From: JAGQVA01 sp033764335 | GTDB taxonomy: Bacteria; Bacteroidota; Bacteroidia; J057 | Direction of reading: 5' to 3' | Length of the DNA stretch: 64,000 nt | Assembly (NCBI GenBank): GCA_033764335.1 | Contig: JANRJC010000017.1 | Span: forward strand, 344,342 to 408,341 | Part shown: positions 26,669-35,885 of the stretch, one piece after another | Position numbering within the stretch: position 1 is the first letter of the stretch | Layout of the letters: every line of letters begins with the position of its first letter | Position numbers and translations under genes: made by a program | Notes under the pieces: generated by a model | Told to the model about the DNA's origin: nothing | Seen by the model: the letters and a program-made list of their open reading frames with translations, nothing else | The model's database searches: none

Positions 26669-26974
26669 TTAGTTGTGTTTTTTGCGGTAGATATTGCGGC
26701 TGGCGCGGTTTTGACGGGCGTTTAAGGCTGCTCTTTCGCCTGCGGTTACGGTTCCGTCTGCTTTGGCTACTTTTTTGCCCCGATTGATGCGGCGTTGTTG
26801 TTTGGCAAGTGCGCGGGTTTCGGCGGGGGTAAGCTCGCCAGATTTTACGCCGTGTTTGATGCGTTTGGTCTGATGCGCTTGTGATTGGGTTACATTAGGC
26901 GTAGCGGTCTGAGCAGCAGCAGTAAAAGCGATACCGGCAAAAAAAAGCAGAAGGGCAACAAGTTTGATTTTCAT
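26669..26974 (-). CDS. small basic exported protein
   Basis: 101 residues. A signal peptide (MKIKLVALLLFFAGIAFTAA, cleavage near AAAQ) is followed by a very basic, Gln/Lys/Arg-rich helical mature part containing two related segments: GELTPAETRALAKQQRRIN and GTVTAGERAALNARQNRASR. The repeated TPxE/TxGE-type unit is typical of a family of small exported Bacteroidota proteins of unknown function. Its position next to the metal efflux operon may be coincidental. Confidence 0.8.
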   Translation of the reverse strand: MKIKLVALLLFFAGIAFTAAAQTATPNVTQSQAHQTKRIKHGVKSGELTPAETRALAKQQRRINRGKKVAKADGTVTAGERAALNARQNRASRNIYRKKHN

Positions 26975-27056
26975 TTCAGTAAAATTAAGCGTTTGTAATT
27001 GTTGATGCTATTGTGACTGAGCGAAGGAAGGAAAGTTTAATGAGGGATGAAAATTT

Positions 27057-28223
27057 TTAATGCTCATGCCCTCCCCCACCGCCGGAAAGGTAAAATGCGC
27101 CTTTTATCAGTATTTTTTCGCCGGGGGTTACGATCTCCGGATTTTGAATCTCGGCCCATTGTTCGGTAATAATGCCTATGGAAACTTCTTTTTTGGAAAA
27201 AACCATTTCCGATTCCCCGGTACTCCGCGTTGTCAATATAAAATATTTGTCCTCTTCTTCAATCAACGCCTCCACCGGAATTGCGGAAGCATTTTTCTCT
27301 GCTACAATGATTTCTGCCTCCACAAACATGCCGGTAACGAGGGTGTGTTGTTCGTCTTTCAGATGACCGTGTACCGGAACCGTGCGTTTTTCGCCGTGTA
27401 TGGCACGGCCTACGCGATGTACGGTAGCTTCAAACGTCTCGCTGCCTGCGCCGGGTATTTGGAAAATGATTTCCTGATTTTCTTTTACCCGCAGAATATC
27501 TTTTTCAAAAACCTGCAACTCCACGTGAATATGATCCACATTGGTAATTTCCAGCACAATGTCCGAGGCGGCGACAAACTGACCTTTACTGACAAATATA
27601 TCGGAGATATTACCGGGAATGGGCGCATAAATATTTACTCGTGAGGTCAGGTTTTCCGGCTGAATTTTTTCGGGGTCAATATTAAGGAGTTTCAGTTTTT
27701 CTGTCAGGCCGGCAAACCGCGCTTCGAGGGTTTTGTATTCGCTTTCCGCTTTCAGGAAGTTTTTCTGTGAGGCGATATTCTCCGAGGCAAGCGTCTGCTG
27801 GCGTTCGTACTCGGATTTAAGATAATGCCTTTGTTCACGGGTTTCGAGATATTCCTGTTGCAATTGGATAAAAGCGGGATTTACCATGCTCAATAAAAAT
27901 TGCCCTTTCTGCACGCGGTCGCCTTCGAGCAGGTCTATTTTGTCCACATACCCTTCCATAAATACACTCAGCTTTGCCAGATTGCTGGGGGGCACGTCAA
28001 TATAACCGTTTACCTGAATTTTATCCGGAAAGGCGTAATCGGTTATTTCTCCCAAAACCATACCGCCCGATTCAAATTGCTCGCGGGAAACAATCACGTC
28101 ATCTTCCTGAGATTCAGGGGTGGATTCATCGGTCGTTTCCGCCATCTCCGGTGTGGTTTTACAGGCGGAAAGCCCCATTGCGAAAATCACAATCAAATAA
28201 AAAAAACTATGTAAACGATTCAT
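27057..28223 (-). CDS. RND efflux periplasmic adaptor (CusB/CzcB type)
   Basis: 388-residue membrane-fusion protein. It has a lipoprotein signal (MGLSACKT), a barrel-sandwich half-motif (GYVDKIDLLEGDRVQKGQFL), a helical hairpin rich in Gln/Glu (residues about 120-175) and a second lipoyl half (ISDIFVSKGQFVAASDIVLE). The C-terminus is Gly-rich and ends HEH, a possible metal-binding tail. It lies 10 bases after the RND pump, so the two are one transcript. It would link the pump to the outer-membrane channel. Confidence 0.93.
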   Translation of the reverse strand: MNRLHSFFYLIVIFAMGLSACKTTPEMAETTDESTPESQEDDVIVSREQFESGGMVLGEITDYAFPDKIQVNGYIDVPPSNLAKLSVFMEGYVDKIDLLEGDRVQKGQFLLSMVNPAFIQLQQEYLETREQRHYLKSEYERQQTLASENIASQKNFLKAESEYKTLEARFAGLTEKLKLLNIDPEKIQPENLTSRVNIYAPIPGNISDIFVSKGQFVAASDIVLEITNVDHIHVELQVFEKDILRVKENQEIIFQIPGAGSETFEATVHRVGRAIHGEKRTVPVHGHLKDEQHTLVTGMFVEAEIIVAEKNASAIPVEALIEEEDKYFILTTRSTGESEMVFSKKEVSIGIITEQWAEIQNPEIVTPGEKILIKGAFYLSGGGGGHEH

Positions 28224-28233
28224 GATTTGATAA

Positions 28234-31200
28234 TTAGCGGGTGATGTAGGTTAATTCGAGTACGGTTTGGTTATACAGATTCAGGCTTTCGAGGTAAGTT
28301 AATTCGATCTCGCGGGCACTTTCCAGGCTTTGGATATAAAGGAGAAAACCTATTTCTCCCTCACGAAAACTGCGTTCGGCTGTTTTGATTAGCTCCACGG
28401 AGAGGTTTTTCCCGGTTTCATTGTAATAACGGATTGCCTGGCGGTGTTTCTGAATAACGGCTTCCAGTTGGCGGGTTTTTGTGCTGAGCCAGCGGGTATA
28501 ACTATCGGCATTATTTTGGGCGATTTCACGCTCAAAAGAAGCCGCATTTACCCGTGCCTTTTGGGCGTCCCGCCACAGAGGCAGGGCGATTCCCACCTGC
28601 ACTCCCTGATAAAAGCGGGAATTGACTCGGGCATTTGTCCCCATAAAATATTCGATCTGGAAATCGGGTAAAAACCGGTTTTTTTCCAGTTTCCACGCCG
28701 CTTCTGCCATTTGGCGGTTCTGCTCAAAATAATACACTCCGGGATGTTGAAGGAGGGCAGTAGTATCCGCCAATACTTCGGTAAGCTGTTTTTCAGAAAG
28801 GATAAACGGCACATCGGTTTCCATTAGTTTCATTAACTCCTGATAAGCAACATCAACGTCACTTTCGGTCTGCCGGAGGAAGGTTTGCAGTTGATTGCGT
28901 TTTGCCTGGGCAGTGACGGTTTCGAGGTAATTGGTTTCTCCGGTTTCGTAACGCCTTTGGGCGGCGCGGGCAAAATCGCTGTAAAGGCTGTCGAGGTAGG
29001 TATAAATCTGTAATTTGTGCTGAGCATAAATCACCTGATAATAGGCCTGAGAGACCTCTTTTTTCAACTGTAACTCCATCAGCCTATATTGCTGCCCCTG
29101 CATTTCGGCGAGGTTTTCTTTTACTCGTTTTTGGGCAGAATATACGGTTGGGAATTGCAAGGTCTGCTGAATGCCCCATACCTGAATCGGGAATCCGTTT
29201 TCGGCGATATTATTTTGGTCGAAATTGTAAAACAACCCGGTTTTGTCAATGTCCCATGCAGTAGAAATCAGCGATTCAGACTGGCGGGTTTTTAAAGCTT
29301 CGGCTTTTAGCGCGGGATTATTTTGGAGGGCAGTTTGCAAGGCTTTTTCCAGGTTTACTACCGGCCCCGGGGTTTGGGTAAAAGAAAAAATCGGAAACAA
29401 CAACCCCAAGCCGAGTAAACCTGCGGCGACAGCCGATTTGCGGGTTCGGGTTTTGCGCGGTTTTGCAGGAGAATCAAATAAAGCATACAATACCGGCAAA
29501 ACTACCAACGTAAGAAAAGTGGCCGACACCAACCCGCCGATTACAACGGTTGCCAAAGGCCGCTGAACCTCTGCTCCGGCAGAAGAGGAGATTGCCATCG
29601 GGAAAAAACCCAAAGCCGCCGCAGAAGCCGTCAGCAAGACAGGGCGTAACCGTTCGGTCGTCCCCCGAATAATACGTTTGTGAATATTGATTACCCCATG
29701 GCTTTTGAGTTCTTTAAAATGTTCTATCAATACAAGTCCATTTAAGACCGCAATGCCAAACAAAGCGATAAAACCCACGCCTGCCGAAATACTAAAGGGC
29801 AGGTCCCGCATCCAGAGCAACAATATGCCACCGATCGCAGAGAGTGGAATCGCCGAATAGACCATAAGAGCCTCCTTGAGCGAACCAAAAGCAAAATGTA
29901 ACATAATCAGAATCAGTAACATAGCGACCGGAACGGCAATACTTAGCCGCGCTTTGGCGGAACGCAGATTTTCAAACTGTCCGCCATAAGAAATCGTGTA
30001 ACCGGAGGGGAGTTGAATATTTGTCTCGATTAATCTTTGAACATCTTTCACCACCGACTCCATGTCGCGGTTTCGCACATTGATCCCGATGACAATCCGC
30101 CGCCGGGTATTGTCGCGGGAAATCCGGGCAGGGCCTTTAGAGTAAAAAATATCGGATACCTCTTGAAGTGGAATCTGCTGCCCGTCGGGCAGGGTTACGT
30201 ATAAATTCCGCAGATTCTGGATGTTTTGCCGAAAATCTTCGTCCAGTTTAATCACCAGGTCAAACCGTTTTTCTCCTTCGAAAATATTGCCCGCCGTTAC
30301 GCCCGCAAAACCCATCGAAACGACCCTGTTCATGTCAGCCACATTTAGGCCGTAACGAGCCAGTTTGTCGCGATCATACACGACACTCATCTGGGGCAGA
30401 CCTTCGATTTTTTCGACCGAAATATCCGAAGCTCCTTCCACATCGTGAATCAAATCCCGTATTTCATCGGCTTTACGGCTGAGGACAGACAAATCTTCTC
30501 CGAATATTTTAACGGCTACGTCCGCACGCACCCCGGTGATCAGTTCGTTGAAACGCATTTCGATGGGTTGGGTAAACTCGTACTCTGCGCCGGGGATGAC
30601 AGAGAGTGCTTCTTTAAACTTGTCGGCGAGTTCGTCTTTGGTTTGAGCAGAAACCCATTCGTTTTTAGGTTTTAGTTTAATGATCACATCCGATTCTTCC
30701 ATGGACATAGGATCGGTTGGTACTTCCGCGGCTCCGATCCGGCTGACCACCTGCTCTACTTCCGGAAACTTGTCCCGCAGGATTTGTTCTATTTTTGTGG
30801 TGATTTCGATGGTTTCACTCAGCGAGGTTCCCGTCTGTAACACCGGTTGAATCACAAAATCGCCTTCGTCCAAGGTAGGCACAAACTCCCCTCCCATTCG
30901 CATAAATAACCCAACCGACAAAAGAAAAACCAACCCGGCAATTGCCAGCACGATTTTTTTATGCCGAAGGGCAAGCAGTATTACCGGCTGGTACAATCGG
31001 GTGGCAAAGGCCATGAGTTTGTCGGAAAAAGTAACTTTTTGTTTTTCCGAAGGACGGAGCAGTAAAGAAGCGGCGACAGGTACATAAGTAAAACAAAATA
31101 TAATGGCACCCAGCAGCGCAAAACAGAAAGTCATGGCCATGGGTTTAAACATTTTTCCTTCAATGCCGCTGAGAGACAGAATCGGAATAAATACCAGCAG

Positions 31201-32580
31201 AATAATCAACTGCCCGAAAACCGCCGAATGCATCATTTTACTTGCCCCTTGCAAGGTAAGTTTATCCATCAGATCCTGCTTTTCTTCCCGGGCAAGGCCC
31301 TCCAGTTCGTTTTTCCGGCGGGTAATCTGAAAGGCGATAAACTCCACGATGATCACGGCTCCGTCAATAATAATCCCAAAGTCTATCGCTCCGAGGCTCA
31401 TCAGGTTGGCATCTACGCCAAAGATATACATCAGACTCAGGGCAAAAAGCAGACACAGCGGAATCACCGAAGCCACCACAAGCCCGGAACGAAAATTTCC
31501 CAGCAGTAATACCACGACAAAAACCACAATGAGAAAACCCAGAATCAGGTTTTCGGCGACGGTAAAGGTGGTTTTGGCAATGAGTTCACTCCTTTCCAGA
31601 AAAGGGTTAATATAAATGCCTTCCGGCAGGGTTTTTTGTACTTCGGCGACTCTTTCTTTGACGGCCTCAATCACAAGTTTGGAGTTGGCATCTTTAAGCA
31701 TCATCACCTGCCCCAGTACTTTTTCCCCCTGACCATTTCCGGTAATGGCACCAAACCTTGTGGCATAACCGTCGTGTACACGGGCTACGTCATGGACAAA
31801 TACCGGAACCCCGTCTATTTGTTTTATAACGATATTTTCGATGTCTTCAACGGATTTTGCCAACCCTTCACCCCGAATAAAAAAAGCTTCTTTTCCTTTT
31901 TCGATATAACCGCCGCCTGCGATGTTATTGTTTTTTTCAAGGGCCTCAAAGACCTCAGTTACTGAAATATTCAATCCTCTGAGAGCGGAGGGATTAATGG
32001 CCACTTCGTATTGTTTGAGGAAACCACCCCAGGTATTTACCTCCACCACGCCCGGTATTCCGGACAACTGGCGTTTTACCACCCAATCCTGAATGGTGCG
32101 CAAATCCATGGCAGAATAGACCGAATCGTATCCGGGTTTTGTGTCAATGATATATTGATAAATTTCGCCCAGGCCAGTGGAAATTGGCCCCATAAAGGGC
32201 GTTCCAAAGCCCGTAGGGATTTTTTCCATAGCACTTTGTATTTTTTCCGCGATCAATTGACGGGGAAGATAAGTGCCCATATTGTCCTCAAAAACAATGG
32301 TCACGACGGAAAGCCCAAATTTGGATACGGAACGAATCTCTTTCACTCCGGGAAGATTCGCCATTTCAAGCTCGACCGGATAAGTTAAAAACTGCTCCAC
32401 ATCCTGAGTCGAAAGATTGCGGGAAGTAGTGATTACCTGAACCTGGTTATTGGTAACATCAGGAACCGCTCCAATGGGTATCTGGGTCAGGGAAAAAACG
32501 CCAAAAACAATTACCGAAAGCGTAAAAAGGAGAATAATGAGTTTATTCCGGATACTAAAGGAAATGATTTTCTCTGACAT
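28234..32580 (-). CDS. heavy-metal RND pump fused to outer-membrane channel (CusA/CzcA-CusC/CzcC)
   Basis: 1448 residues. Positions 1 to about 1035 are a CusA/CzcA-type proton-driven metal exporter: N-terminal FSIRNKLIILLFTLSVIVFG, proton-relay region LGAIDFGIIIDGAVIIVEF, and the usual 12 helices. A basic linker and a signal-peptide-like segment (SAVAAGLLGLGLLFPIFS, ending FTQ) follow near 1043-1063. Residues about 1070-1448 form a TolC-type channel (VNLEKALQTALQNNPALKAE). Such fusions are known in Bacteroidota. Which metal is exported cannot be decided. A regulated promoter lies just upstream. Confidence 0.95.
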   Translation of the reverse strand: MSEKIISFSIRNKLIILLFTLSVIVFGVFSLTQIPIGAVPDVTNNQVQVITTSRNLSTQDVEQFLTYPVELEMANLPGVKEIRSVSKFGLSVVTIVFEDNMGTYLPRQLIAEKIQSAMEKIPTGFGTPFMGPISTGLGEIYQYIIDTKPGYDSVYSAMDLRTIQDWVVKRQLSGIPGVVEVNTWGGFLKQYEVAINPSALRGLNISVTEVFEALEKNNNIAGGGYIEKGKEAFFIRGEGLAKSVEDIENIVIKQIDGVPVFVHDVARVHDGYATRFGAITGNGQGEKVLGQVMMLKDANSKLVIEAVKERVAEVQKTLPEGIYINPFLERSELIAKTTFTVAENLILGFLIVVFVVVLLLGNFRSGLVVASVIPLCLLFALSLMYIFGVDANLMSLGAIDFGIIIDGAVIIVEFIAFQITRRKNELEGLAREEKQDLMDKLTLQGASKMMHSAVFGQLIILLVFIPILSLSGIEGKMFKPMAMTFCFALLGAIIFCFTYVPVAASLLLRPSEKQKVTFSDKLMAFATRLYQPVILLALRHKKIVLAIAGLVFLLSVGLFMRMGGEFVPTLDEGDFVIQPVLQTGTSLSETIEITTKIEQILRDKFPEVEQVVSRIGAAEVPTDPMSMEESDVIIKLKPKNEWVSAQTKDELADKFKEALSVIPGAEYEFTQPIEMRFNELITGVRADVAVKIFGEDLSVLSRKADEIRDLIHDVEGASDISVEKIEGLPQMSVVYDRDKLARYGLNVADMNRVVSMGFAGVTAGNIFEGEKRFDLVIKLDEDFRQNIQNLRNLYVTLPDGQQIPLQEVSDIFYSKGPARISRDNTRRRIVIGINVRNRDMESVVKDVQRLIETNIQLPSGYTISYGGQFENLRSAKARLSIAVPVAMLLILIMLHFAFGSLKEALMVYSAIPLSAIGGILLLWMRDLPFSISAGVGFIALFGIAVLNGLVLIEHFKELKSHGVINIHKRIIRGTTERLRPVLLTASAAALGFFPMAISSSAGAEVQRPLATVVIGGLVSATFLTLVVLPVLYALFDSPAKPRKTRTRKSAVAAGLLGLGLLFPIFSFTQTPGPVVNLEKALQTALQNNPALKAEALKTRQSESLISTAWDIDKTGLFYNFDQNNIAENGFPIQVWGIQQTLQFPTVYSAQKRVKENLAEMQGQQYRLMELQLKKEVSQAYYQVIYAQHKLQIYTYLDSLYSDFARAAQRRYETGETNYLETVTAQAKRNQLQTFLRQTESDVDVAYQELMKLMETDVPFILSEKQLTEVLADTTALLQHPGVYYFEQNRQMAEAAWKLEKNRFLPDFQIEYFMGTNARVNSRFYQGVQVGIALPLWRDAQKARVNAASFEREIAQNNADSYTRWLSTKTRQLEAVIQKHRQAIRYYNETGKNLSVELIKTAERSFREGEIGFLLYIQSLESAREIELTYLESLNLYNQTVLELTYITR

Positions 32581-32602
32581 CTGTCTGTATTTAAAGATAT
32601 TA

Positions 32603-32659
32603 CAAACCTAAGGAATCCAAACCTAAGACTTCCTTCGGGTTTCCTTAAAGTTTGCTTAA
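32603..32659 (-). promoter_or_regulatory. two-component-regulated promoter of the metal pump operon
   Basis: On the minus strand, two direct half-sites TTAAGC and TTAAGG start exactly 11 bases apart (first bases 32659 and 32648). Two TAGGTTTG -7 boxes follow (first bases 32625 and 32610). The distance from the first half-site to the second box is 49 bases, identical to the arrangement upstream of the response regulator. This is the layout expected for an OmpR-family activator. Confidence 0.7.
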
Positions 32660-32670
32660 AATTGAAGACC

Positions 32671-34053
32671 TCACGGGCGTGGAACGGTGAGAATGACCGT
32701 AGTACCTTCTCCCGGCTGGCTTTGCACGGAAATGCCGGTATGCAGTAAGTCGCACATTCGGCGGACAATAGACAAACCCAAACCTGCACCTTTCACCTGT
32801 GGATGTGCCAGTGAGTCGGAACGGTAAAAACGCTCGAAAATCTGCGCCAATTCTTCCGCTTTTATCCCTTCGCCTCCGTTGTGAAAAGTACAGATCACTT
32901 CGCCGGGGTTTTCATCCATCCGGATCATTACTTCCCCCCTGGAAGGTGAATATTTTACGGCATTGGAAACCAGATTTTCCAAAATAATGTCCATCATATA
33001 AGGATCGGAAAACACTTCCATGCGCTGGGGGACTTCGAGATTTATTTTCAGTTGATGCTGATGAATGATGCCTTGTTGCCGGAAAAGTACCTGATCCAGT
33101 AATTCCGTCAGGTCAAAGCCTCGATATTCCCGTGCGGCTTTCTGGCTTTCAAAGCGGGCGAGTAGCAGTAGCTGGTCAACCAGATGATTCATCCGGTTGA
33201 TTTCTTCAATGGCGTATTGAATTTTGGTTATATACTCTTCCGGGTTTCGGGGTTTTCGGACGAGGACTTCGAGCGTACCTTTGATAACGGCCAGGGGGGT
33301 TCGTAATTCGTGCGAAGCATCGGCGGTAAACTGTTTTTCCCTCTCCACCGCTTGTTGAATACGGTCGAGGAGATTGTTGATGGTGATGACGAGGGTATGG
33401 AGTTCGTCTTCGTTTTTGGGCGTTTGGATACGTTCGCTGAGATTTTCGCGGGTAATTTTGCTGGCAGTATGGATGATGTCGGTCACCGGGCTTATGTTTT
33501 TGCCGGTGATAAACCGAGCGATGAGAAACAATACAATCAGCACCACCGGGAAGGCAATCAGCAATACTCGTTTCAGATTGAGCAATACCATCTGCGAATC
33601 TTCCAAAGACATGGCTACCAGCAGATAGCCAAAAATCTGTCCGTCTTTTTTCATCGAAAGTTGTACCTGGCGAATGGTTTTACCGGATAACATTGCATTA
33701 AAAAATGCCCCTTCGGGCTGATTGGGAAGGTAGTAGAGGATTCCATCTTTTAGGTTGGGCGATTTGTCCACGAGTTTTCCCTCTCGATCCGTAACCTGCA
33801 CAAATACCGGATTTACTTCAATGGTGCGGTGTTCGCGTTCCATCCATTCGCTTTTATCGCGGAAGACGGGTTTCTGATCTTCAATTATAAGCTCGCCAAT
33901 ATGTTTATTGGCTTCATAAGAAATATCATTGTTGAGGTGGAGAAATACCGTAGTGCGAACAATAAAATAAGTAATAAGAAAAACCGCCGCTACGACGGTT
34001 GCTGTACTAATGATAAACCCGGATGCCACGCGGTTTTGAAAAGACTGATTCAT
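32671..34053 (-). CDS. sensor histidine kinase
   Basis: 460 residues. Two membrane helices (about 12-35 and 160-185) bracket a periplasmic sensor domain. They are followed by a HAMP linker, a HisKA domain with His248 in ADASHELRTPLAVI, and a HATPase with NLVSNAVKYSPSRGE, GEGIKAEELAQIFERFYR and GAGLGLSIV. It overlaps its response regulator by four bases. Genomic place predicts a metal signal (inference). A 90-base gap to the pump gene holds the regulated promoter. Confidence 0.95.
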   Translation of the reverse strand: MNQSFQNRVASGFIISTATVVAAVFLITYFIVRTTVFLHLNNDISYEANKHIGELIIEDQKPVFRDKSEWMEREHRTIEVNPVFVQVTDREGKLVDKSPNLKDGILYYLPNQPEGAFFNAMLSGKTIRQVQLSMKKDGQIFGYLLVAMSLEDSQMVLLNLKRVLLIAFPVVLIVLFLIARFITGKNISPVTDIIHTASKITRENLSERIQTPKNEDELHTLVITINNLLDRIQQAVEREKQFTADASHELRTPLAVIKGTLEVLVRKPRNPEEYITKIQYAIEEINRMNHLVDQLLLLARFESQKAAREYRGFDLTELLDQVLFRQQGIIHQHQLKINLEVPQRMEVFSDPYMMDIILENLVSNAVKYSPSRGEVMIRMDENPGEVICTFHNGGEGIKAEELAQIFERFYRSDSLAHPQVKGAGLGLSIVRRMCDLLHTGISVQSQPGEGTTVILTVPRP

Positions 34054-34724
34054 ATTTCTTTAGCTATATAACCGATACCCCGGATGGTTTGGATATAATC
34101 TTCGTCTTTTTCGAGGTTGAGTTTTTTTCGGAGGGAATTGATATAAACATCAATCACGCCGGTGTTGTATTCGAAGTGAATATCCCAGACATTTTCAATG
34201 ATACGCGTGCGGCGGCAGACTTTTCCTTTGTTTCGGAGGAGGTATTCGAGGAGGGCAAATTCTTTTTGGGTAAGGGCAATTTCTTCGCCGTCTTTTATTA
34301 CCTGATGGGCATTGATGTCCATACGAATGGGCCCGAGAGAAAGCTGGTTTTGTTCGCCTCGCGAGGTGCGAAACTGCACGCGGATGCGCTCCAGCAGTTC
34401 TTCAAAACTAAAGGGTTTACGAATATAGTCATTGGCTCCGGCCTGTAAACCCAAAATCGTATCCTGCACGGTATCACGAGCCGTAAGGAAAATCACCGGC
34501 GTATGTTCATTTTGACGGCGAAACCGGCGACAAACCTCGATTCCACTAATTCCGGGTATCATCCAGTCGAGCAATAGCAAATCGTAATCATCACTCAATG
34601 CTTTTTCCAGCCCCAGATTTCCATCCGGGGCAGTATCCACCGTATAGGACTCTTCTTCCAGTCCCTGCTGCAAAAAGCTTAATATCCCCGGTTCATCCTC
34701 AATAATAAGAATATGCATAGCCAT
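34050..34724 (-). CDS. OmpR/PhoB-family response regulator
   Basis: 224 residues. The receiver domain has acidic residues IIEDEPG, phospho-acceptor Asp53 in LLLLDWMIPG and Lys in IRKPFSFEELL. The winged-helix output domain has LTQKEFALLEYLLRNKGKVC and GVIDVYINSLRKKL. It is co-transcribed with the kinase (ATGA-type overlap). The operator just upstream matches the one at the metal pump, so it probably activates both its own gene and the pump operon. Confidence 0.95.
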   Translation of the reverse strand: MAMHILIIEDEPGILSFLQQGLEEESYTVDTAPDGNLGLEKALSDDYDLLLLDWMIPGISGIEVCRRFRRQNEHTPVIFLTARDTVQDTILGLQAGANDYIRKPFSFEELLERIRVQFRTSRGEQNQLSLGPIRMDINAHQVIKDGEEIALTQKEFALLEYLLRNKGKVCRRTRIIENVWDIHFEYNTGVIDVYINSLRKKLNLEKDEDYIQTIRGIGYIAKEI

Positions 34725-34731
34725 TTTGTCA

Positions 34732-34788
34732 TAAAGGTAACAAATGGCCGCCGAAGGATTATAAAAAACTGCCTTAAGATTGGCTTAA
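34732..34788 (-). promoter_or_regulatory. autoregulated promoter of the response regulator
   Basis: Minus-strand direct half-sites TTAAGC and TTAAGG start 11 bases apart (34788 and 34777). A TACCTTTA -7 box starts at 34739, again 49 bases from the first half-site, and the ATG is seven bases after it. There is no TTG at -33, consistent with an activator-dependent promoter. The site overlaps the stop codon of the upstream barrel gene. Confidence 0.65.
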
Positions 34789-35471
34789 AAAACGGTGTAT
34801 GTCAGCGAGATACCCGCATTCCAGCCCGTACCGTTGATGGAGTTTTCGGGTTCAAAACTGGCTCCGTTGTCATCTTCGACCATACCGTAGTTGGTATAAC
34901 GATAGAGGATGGTACCATGAACCGCAAAACGCTCAGTCCAATAAAAGGCGGCTCCGCCTCCTACCTGAAAACTGCCGACATCACCTTTAAAGCGAGCATT
35001 GGTTTTTTCAAGCGTTACCGGAATCACTCCGGCGTCGGCCACATTGAGGGTTGCCAGCGGAATCCAGCCCGCCTGAATAAAAGGCTGAAGCCGTAGGTCT
35101 TTGAAAAAATACCTTTTCAGGTTGATACTCAACGTGGTATTGGCGGCATCGCCGCTGAATACGAGCCAGGTGCCCTCATGATTATAGCTGGTATAGTTTA
35201 CCTCGATGGATCCGTCTTTGCCGCGATAGCCGATACTTCCGCCAATACCCGTTGCGCTATTGAGTTCGGGTACCGAAAAAGTGGTGAAGGGGGCAGTTGT
35301 ACCGACGACAATGGACGAACCGTTAAAGTCTTCGGGGCTAAAATTATTATTGGTCACATTCAGGCCAATAAAAATGCCCTTTTTCGCTTTTTGGGCATAT
35401 ACACCCGACAGAAGTAAAAATGAGATCGCGGCCAAAGCCGTCAGACGAAATATTTGCTGTGTTTTTTTCAT
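34785..35471 (-). CDS. outer-membrane beta-barrel protein
   Basis: 228 residues with a signal peptide (MKKTQQIFRLTALAAISFLL, cleavage near VYAQ). The mature region has repeated amphipathic strands (SIEVNYTSYNHEGTWLVF, FQVGGGAAFYWTERFAVHG, GWNAGISLTYTVF) and ends in Phe, as for barrels inserted by BAM. The size fits the OmpW/small-porin type. It lies upstream of the response regulator in the same direction with its own promoter, so a role in metal handling is only a guess. Confidence 0.8.
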   Translation of the reverse strand: MKKTQQIFRLTALAAISFLLLSGVYAQKAKKGIFIGLNVTNNNFSPEDFNGSSIVVGTTAPFTTFSVPELNSATGIGGSIGYRGKDGSIEVNYTSYNHEGTWLVFSGDAANTTLSINLKRYFFKDLRLQPFIQAGWIPLATLNVADAGVIPVTLEKTNARFKGDVGSFQVGGGAAFYWTERFAVHGTILYRYTNYGMVEDDNGASFEPENSINGTGWNAGISLTYTVF

Positions 35472-35529
35472 TTTAATTGTTGTTTTTGTGGGGTCCAGAC
35501 TTTTATGTTTTATCCCATACCTTACATTA

Positions 35530-35537
35530 CAAATTTA
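35530..35537 (-). promoter_or_regulatory. candidate -7 box for the barrel gene
   Basis: Minus-strand TAAATTTG, a perfect TAnnTTTG, about 60 bases before the ATG at 35471. A TTG lies 16 bases further upstream, shorter than the usual 19. Confidence 0.5.
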
Positions 35538-35591
35538 ACCTGATTTTACCTTTCAACGAAAAAACCCCAAAAAATATGTATCTTTCGTAAC

Positions 35592-35819
35592 ATGAGTGCA
35601 GAGGATCAATACAGGGTCACTATTGACCAGTTGCTTCGCCAGCTTTCTGACCTTCAGAAAGAGCTGGGAGGTAATCTCTGTGACCAGCGCCGAAAAAGTA
35701 TTGAACGTTCGATCAAACAGCGGGAAAAAAAGCTCGAACGGCTGATTCCCTATAAATTTCGCTTGGAATTGAAAATTCTCTGCCAAAAAGCAGGAGTTAG
35801 TGGAGACTTTATTTCCTGA
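35592..35819 (+). CDS. hypothetical 75-aa helical protein
   Basis: Not recognised. Highly charged and predicted almost wholly helical (DQLLRQLSDLQKELGG, SIKQREKKLERLIPY), compatible with a short coiled coil and no membrane segment. TATCTTTC at 35579-35586, one base off the -7 consensus, ends five bases before the ATG, so the mRNA may be nearly leaderless. The opposite strand has a longer frame but without this promoter placement. It precedes the glucokinase gene by 66 bases. Confidence 0.6.
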   Translation: MSAEDQYRVTIDQLLRQLSDLQKELGGNLCDQRRKSIERSIKQREKKLERLIPYKFRLELKILCQKAGVSGDFIS

Positions 35820-35885
35820 GGGTTTGACCGGCAAAATATTAGTACTATTTTTCCGCCTTATCCGGTTTGTCAAAAAATTACGCCT

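Noticed and set aside
35553..35873. Leftward 106-aa frame opposite the 75-aa protein
   Set aside because: It has no promoter or ribosome-binding context and overlaps the better supported rightward gene completely.
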